DNA of 64,000 bases from Nicotiana tabacum (lineage: Eukaryota; Streptophyta; Magnoliopsida; Solanales; Solanaceae): positions 100,834,266-100,898,265 of the forward strand of contig NC_134102.1 of NCBI RefSeq assembly GCF_000715075.1, written 5' to 3'. A program made the position numbers and the translations under genes. Every line of letters begins with the position of its first letter. The stretch's first letter is position 1. The notes beneath the pieces are model-generated. The model made no database searches. It had not been told where the DNA came from and saw nothing but the letters and a program-made list of their open reading frames with translations. Positions 59,931 through 64,000 of the stretch are shown piece after piece.

Positions 59931-61425
59931 CATAAAGGGCTATATTTATCACTTAGTTCGGGTACTGGATGTGAAAGTAGAGTCACCAACCCTTCAATCT
60001 ATCCCGGTGGTTAATGAGTTTCCCGATGTTTTTCCCGATGAGCTTCCAAGCCTTCCGCCAGAGAGGGAGATTGAGTTTGCTATTGACATATTACCAGATA
60101 CTCAGCCGATATCTATTCATCCTTATAGAATGGCATATGTAGAGCTGAGAGAGTTGAAAGCACAACTGAGGGATTTGCTTGAAAAAGGCTTTATCAGACC
60201 CAGTACATCACCGTGGGGAGCACCTGTGTTATTTGTGAGAAAGAAAGATGGTTCCTTGCGGATGTGTATTGATTACAGATAGTTTAATAGGGCGACGATC
60301 AAGAATAAGTACCCGCTCCCGAGGATTGATGATTTATTTGATTAGTTGCAGGGTGCCAGGTGTTTCTCGAAGATAGACTTGAGGTCAGGGTACCATCAGG
60401 TAAGGGTTAGAGGGAAAGATATTTCGAAGACAGCATTTAGGACCAGATACGGGCACTTTGAGTTTCGTGTTATGTCGTTCGGTTTGACCAATATCCCAGC
60501 AGTATTCATGGACTTGATGGACCGTGTGTTCAGACCCTTTCTAGATCTGTTCATGATTGTATTTATATATGATATTTTGGTTTATTCTCGTTCAGAGGCT
60601 GAGCATGCAAATCATTTGCGTACTTGGCTTACAGTTCTACAATAAAAGAAGTTGTGCGCAAAATTCTCCAAATGTGAATTCTGGTTGAATTCTGTAGCTT
60701 TCCTTGGACATATTATTTTAGGTGAGGGTATTCGGGTTGATACACAGAAGATTGAGGTAGTGAAGAGTTGGCCTAGACCCACGACACCGACGGAGGTTCG
60801 TAGCTTCCTGGATTTGGTAGGTTATTACAACAGATTTGTAGAGAGCTTTTCTTCTCTTTCAGCACCATTGACAAAGTTGACTCAGAAGGCAACTAAGTTT
60901 CAGTGGACTGATGCTTGTGAGCGGAGTTTCCAAGCATTAAAGTACAGATTGACTTCAGCACCGGTTCTGACACTCCCAAAGGGTATCGATGGTTATGCTA
61001 TCTTTTGTGATGCTTCGGGCATTGGATAGGATTGTGTACTGATGAAACATGGTAAGGTTGTAGCTTATGCTTCTAGACAACTAAGAAAGCACGAGAAGAA
61101 TTACTCGACCCATGATTTAGGGTTAGCCGCGATGATTCATGCACTAAAGATGTGGAGGCACTATTTGTATGGCATTCATGTTGATATCTATATGGATCAT
61201 AAGAGCCTTTAGTATATCTTCAAGCAAAAGGAATTGAATTTATGCCAAAAGAGATGGTTGGAGCTATTGAAAGACTATGACGTTGATATTTTATACCATC
61301 CGGGGAAGGCGAATGTAGTAGCCGACACCCTCAGCCGTAGATCTATGGGTAGCCTGTCATATTTACAGCCAGAGAAGTGTGGGATAGCCCATGAGTTTCA
61401 TCAACTAGCTAGTCTTGGAGTTTAA
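59926..61425 (+). pseudogene. Element E reverse transcriptase and RNase H remnant
   Basis: Open pieces 59926-60282, 60346-60645, 60652-61029 and 61234-61425 are colinear. Motifs: [71 protein letters not shown] and VMSFGLTN. The catalytic box is FIYDIL instead of FIDDIL (TAT at 60568-60570), so one of two metal-binding Asp residues is lost. Then [37 protein letters not shown], and RNase H with [21 protein letters not shown] and [16 protein letters not shown]. Stops at 60280, 60343 and 61210 are TAG for CAG. Confidence 0.88.
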
Positions 61426-61429
61426 TTAC

Positions 61430-62945
61430 TGGACTCAGGTGATACCAGAGTTACTATCCAGGACACGACAACATCCTCTTTAGTAACTGAAGTGAAGGAA
61501 CGCCAGTATGAGGATCCTGTGCTAGCTCATTACAGAGATACATCCCCTCAAAAGGAGAATACACCATTTGAGATTACAGGAGATGGAGTCCTCAGATATC
61601 GAGGTCAATTATGTGTTCCTTATGTGGCAGGGTTGCGCCAGCAGGTTATGGGAGAAGCTCACTATTCTCGTTATTTTATTCATCTAGGAGCGACAAAGAT
61701 GTATCATGATATCGGAGGACTATACTGGTGGGACAGAATGAAGAAGGATATAGCAGAGTTTGTTGCTCAGTGCCCTAATTGTCAGCAGGGGATTGAGCAT
61801 CAGAAACCCGGTGGGTTATTGCAGGCTATAGGGATTCCAACTTGGAAATGGGAAGTGATTAATATGGATTTCATCATAGGCTTACCTTGTACCTAGCGTA
61901 AATTCGATTCTGTATGGGTTATTGTTGATAGACTTACAAAATCAGCCCATTTTCTGCCTATCAGGACTACGCATTCATCATAGGATTATGCAAGGCTTTA
62001 CATTAAGGAGATAATACGACTTCATGGTGTCCCTATATCTATTGTCTCATATAGAGGCGCTCAGTTTACAGCTAATTTTTGGAGGTCCTTCCAAAAAGGA
62101 TTGGGGACTCAAGTAAGTCTTAGTATAGCATTTCATCCCCAGGCAGATGGTTAGGTGGAGCGTACTATTCAGACACTAGAGGATATGCTACGCGCTTGTG
62201 TGCTGGACTTCACAGGTAGCTGGGATGATCATCTTCCACTTATTGAGTTCACATATGATAATAGCTATCATTCAAGCATCTAGGTGGCTCCATATGAAGC
62301 ACTTTATGGACGGAAGTGTAGGTCACCTAACGGATGGTTTGAGGTTGGGGAAAATAAGTTAGTAGGACCAGATTTGGTACAGCAGGCACTTGAGAAGATT
62401 AATCTTATACATGAAAATCTATTAGCAGCTCAGAGTTGTCAGAAGTCATATGCAGATAATCGACGATGAGACTTGGAGTTTCAGGTAGATGACTGGGTAT
62501 TCCTAAAGGTATCACCGATGAAAGGCATTATGAGATTAGGTAAGAAATAATAGCTTAGCCCTCGATACATTGGACCTTATAAGATCATATGCAGAGTAGG
62601 CCAGGTAGCATATGAGTTAGACTTGCCTTCCAACTTGGAGTCCGTACATCCAATTTTTCACGTGTCTATGCTCCGCAAGTGTATTGAAGATCCTTCTAGA
62701 GTCATTCCAGTTGATGATGTTCAGGTCACAGAGAAGCTATCATATGAGGAAGCTCCCATTGCTATACTAGATAGACAAGTTCGGAGATTGAGAACTAAGG
62801 ACGTAGCTTCAGTTAAAGTACTTTGGAGGAACAAGAATATGGAGGAGATGACTTGGGAAGCTGAAGAAGACATGAAGTCTAGGTATCCTCACTTATTTCC
62901 ACTTCCAGAGGAGGATCAGACTGAGATATCACAACCTTTAGGTAC
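61430..62945 (+). pseudogene. Element E integrase and chromodomain remnant
   Basis: The HHCC zinc finger (AHYSRYFIH ... CPNCQQ) is in the open piece 61492-61896. Core: NMDFIIGL (first Asp present), SYRGAQFTANFW where the family has SDRGAQFT (second Asp to Tyr), [12 protein letters not shown] (Glu present). APYEALYGRKCRSPNGWFE at 62287. The chromodomain is in 62623-63057: IHPIFHVSMLRKC, then SVKVLWRNKNMEEMTWEAEE and YPHLF. Stops TAG at 61894, 61981, 62152 and 62281 are all CAG positions. A chromodomain places E among the chromoviruses. Confidence 0.88.
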
Positions 62946-63147
62946 TTATATGATACTTGATTCTTATGTTAGTTATTGTCATTGGTCATGTGAGGCCATT
63001 GGTGTTATTGATGATTGCAGACCTGTGTGGCTTTGTGTTGTTGTGTTTTCTATCTAATAGGTTGGTAGTATTACCGTTATATAGGAGACTCTACCAAAAC
63101 TTTCTATAGATCTCTGAGAGTTTAACATTCAAGGATGAATGTTTATA

Positions 63148-63159
63148 AGGGGGGAAGAT
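63148..63159 (+). promoter_or_regulatory. Polypurine tract of element E
   Basis: AGGGGGGAAGA directly before the 3' LTR start TGTTACACCC. Confidence 0.85.
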
Positions 63160-63180
63160 TGTTACACCCTGTGCATCCCA
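63160..63180 (+). repeat. First 21 bp of the 3' LTR of element E
   Basis: TGTTACACCCTGTGCATCCC matches the 5' LTR start, then stops at the hAT end. The rest presumably lies beyond the window. Confidence 0.8.
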
Positions 63181-64000
63181 ACAGAGGCGGATCCAGGAAT
63201 TTAACTTTATGGGTTTAAGATTTAAAATTCTAGGACAAACCTCAAGATACTATACAATAATAACTGAACCATGTACAAGTGTTCATATTCAATATATTTA
63301 AAAAGTACCAAACCACTAAACATAACATATATTCAGTAAATATCACCATTAAAATTGTGCCCGACGACTTGTCTTGTTTTGAAAATGATCAATGATCGCA
63401 TCATTAGGTATACTTTCAAATACTTCATCTTTTATATAACAAACTAAATAGTCATTTATAAACTCATCACCAATTCTGCTCCGCAAGTCATTTTTGATGT
63501 ATTTCATTGAAGAAAAAGCTCTTTTTACCGTTGCAGTAGCGATAAACAATATCAAACTCAACTTCACAAGCAAATAAACAAGTCCCTAAGTCTTGTGCAG
63601 CTCTATTTCAACTAGTATTTCTGAAAGATCTCCAAGCCCTTTCAAGTTAGACAAATCACGGTCTTCTCTTACATAAAGAATATAATTGTCAAGCTATTAG
63701 TTAAGATCTTCAAGCTTGGAAATACTATACTCATGAGGATAAAGTTTAGCAAGCTTCATAATTCTTTCTTTATCATAATTTGTAAAAGAATTATCCGGAC
63801 TCAAACTAGCCATACCAAGAAGTAGATCACTATTCAATGCATCAAAATGGCTATTAAGTTCTGAAAGCTGCAAATCAATGACAGCATTAAAAATATCTAC
63901 ATGCAAATGAAGAGAGTATATCACACTTGAACTCCTACACTTTGACTTTCCAAGATAATATTTCTTATCCATTTCAGGGATCATAATACCATATTTGGCA
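63181..64000 (-). mobile_element. hAT-family transposon, 3' part, running off the window
   Basis: The end at 63182 reads CAGAGGCGGATCCAGGAATT, a hAT-type terminal sequence common in Solanaceae. The transposase lies on the minus strand and reads toward this end. The other terminus and the target duplication are beyond 64000. Confidence 0.75.
63349..64000 (-). pseudogene. hAT transposase C-terminal part with dimerisation domain
   Basis: Minus strand: 63984-63697 (IYSLHLHVDIFNAVIDLQLS, ELNSHFDALNSDLLLGMASL, ERIMKLAKLYP), a short gap with two stops, LDNYILYVREDRDLSNL-like coding, then 63573-63349 (ATATVKRAFSSMKYIKNDLR, INDYLVCYIKDEVFES). ATATVKRAFSSMK.IKN.LR is the hallmark of the C-terminal hAT dimerisation region of the TTF/MYM-type zinc-finger transposases. 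The N-terminal zinc finger and most of the catalytic region are outside the window. Stops within make this copy inactive. Confidence 0.82.

Overview
The window is intergenic heterochromatin of a dicot plant, most likely a Solanaceae species of the Nicotiana type. Evidence: long (2.3-3.1 kb) Ty3/gypsy LTRs starting TGTAAYGACC and ending in variants of GTCGTGACA, initiator-Met-tRNA primer sites (TGGTATCAGAGC), RTE-type LINEs ending in TTG repeats like the tobacco TS SINE, and PIF/Harbinger and hAT transposons. I see no complete intact host gene; almost every long open frame is decayed transposon coding or low-complexity sequence.

Layout. 1-4067: 3' end (integrase, chromodomain, PPT, 3' LTR) of gypsy element 1 (+). 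4663-6148: 5'-truncated RTE LINE with 12-bp target duplications. 6149-8566: AT-rich sequence with a possible LTR remnant, a duplicated segment and large microsatellites. 8590-11408: LTR fragment. 11936-27297: gypsy element B (-), TSD CAAAA, keeping the 5' LTR, gag and the start of protease; its gag is split by element A (14167-23989, -), a large non-coding LTR element. 28097-38526: element C (+), same non-coding family as A, TSD AAAGT. C sits in a ~1.2-kb segment whose uninterrupted paralogue lies at 43609-44790. Between the two copies are a decayed PIF/Harbinger transposase (39164-40825) and a broken five-exon gene with a C2HC zinc-finger exon (42278-43447, -). 44800-45735: a denser block resembling organellar DNA, followed by an inverted repeat. 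46605-48004: second RTE LINE (-), 14-bp TSDs. 48692-54200: element D (-), 3' LTR carrying a nested hAT-type MITE and truncated pol, abutting an F-box gene fragment (54240-54690). 55616-63180: element E (+), 5' LTR, gag, PR, RT-RNase H, IN and chromodomain, all mutated. 63181-64000: 3' part of a hAT transposase (-), inserted 21 bp into the 3' LTR of E.

How the parts relate. A and C lack recognisable gag-pol but share LTR ends, primer site and post-primer leader with the gag-coding element B, so they look like non-autonomous partners of a B-like element. All the related long LTRs share an architecture not explained by coding: a variable short-motif array directly upstream of the TATA-like box, two conserved GTAAGT donors, a TGACG-cored hairpin, a CGGCAG minisatellite and a late TGCAG acceptor. 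I read this as a possible leader intron inside the LTR. Element E shows two mutation patterns: most stops are CAG to TAG, and one catalytic aspartate in each of PR, RT and IN has become tyrosine.
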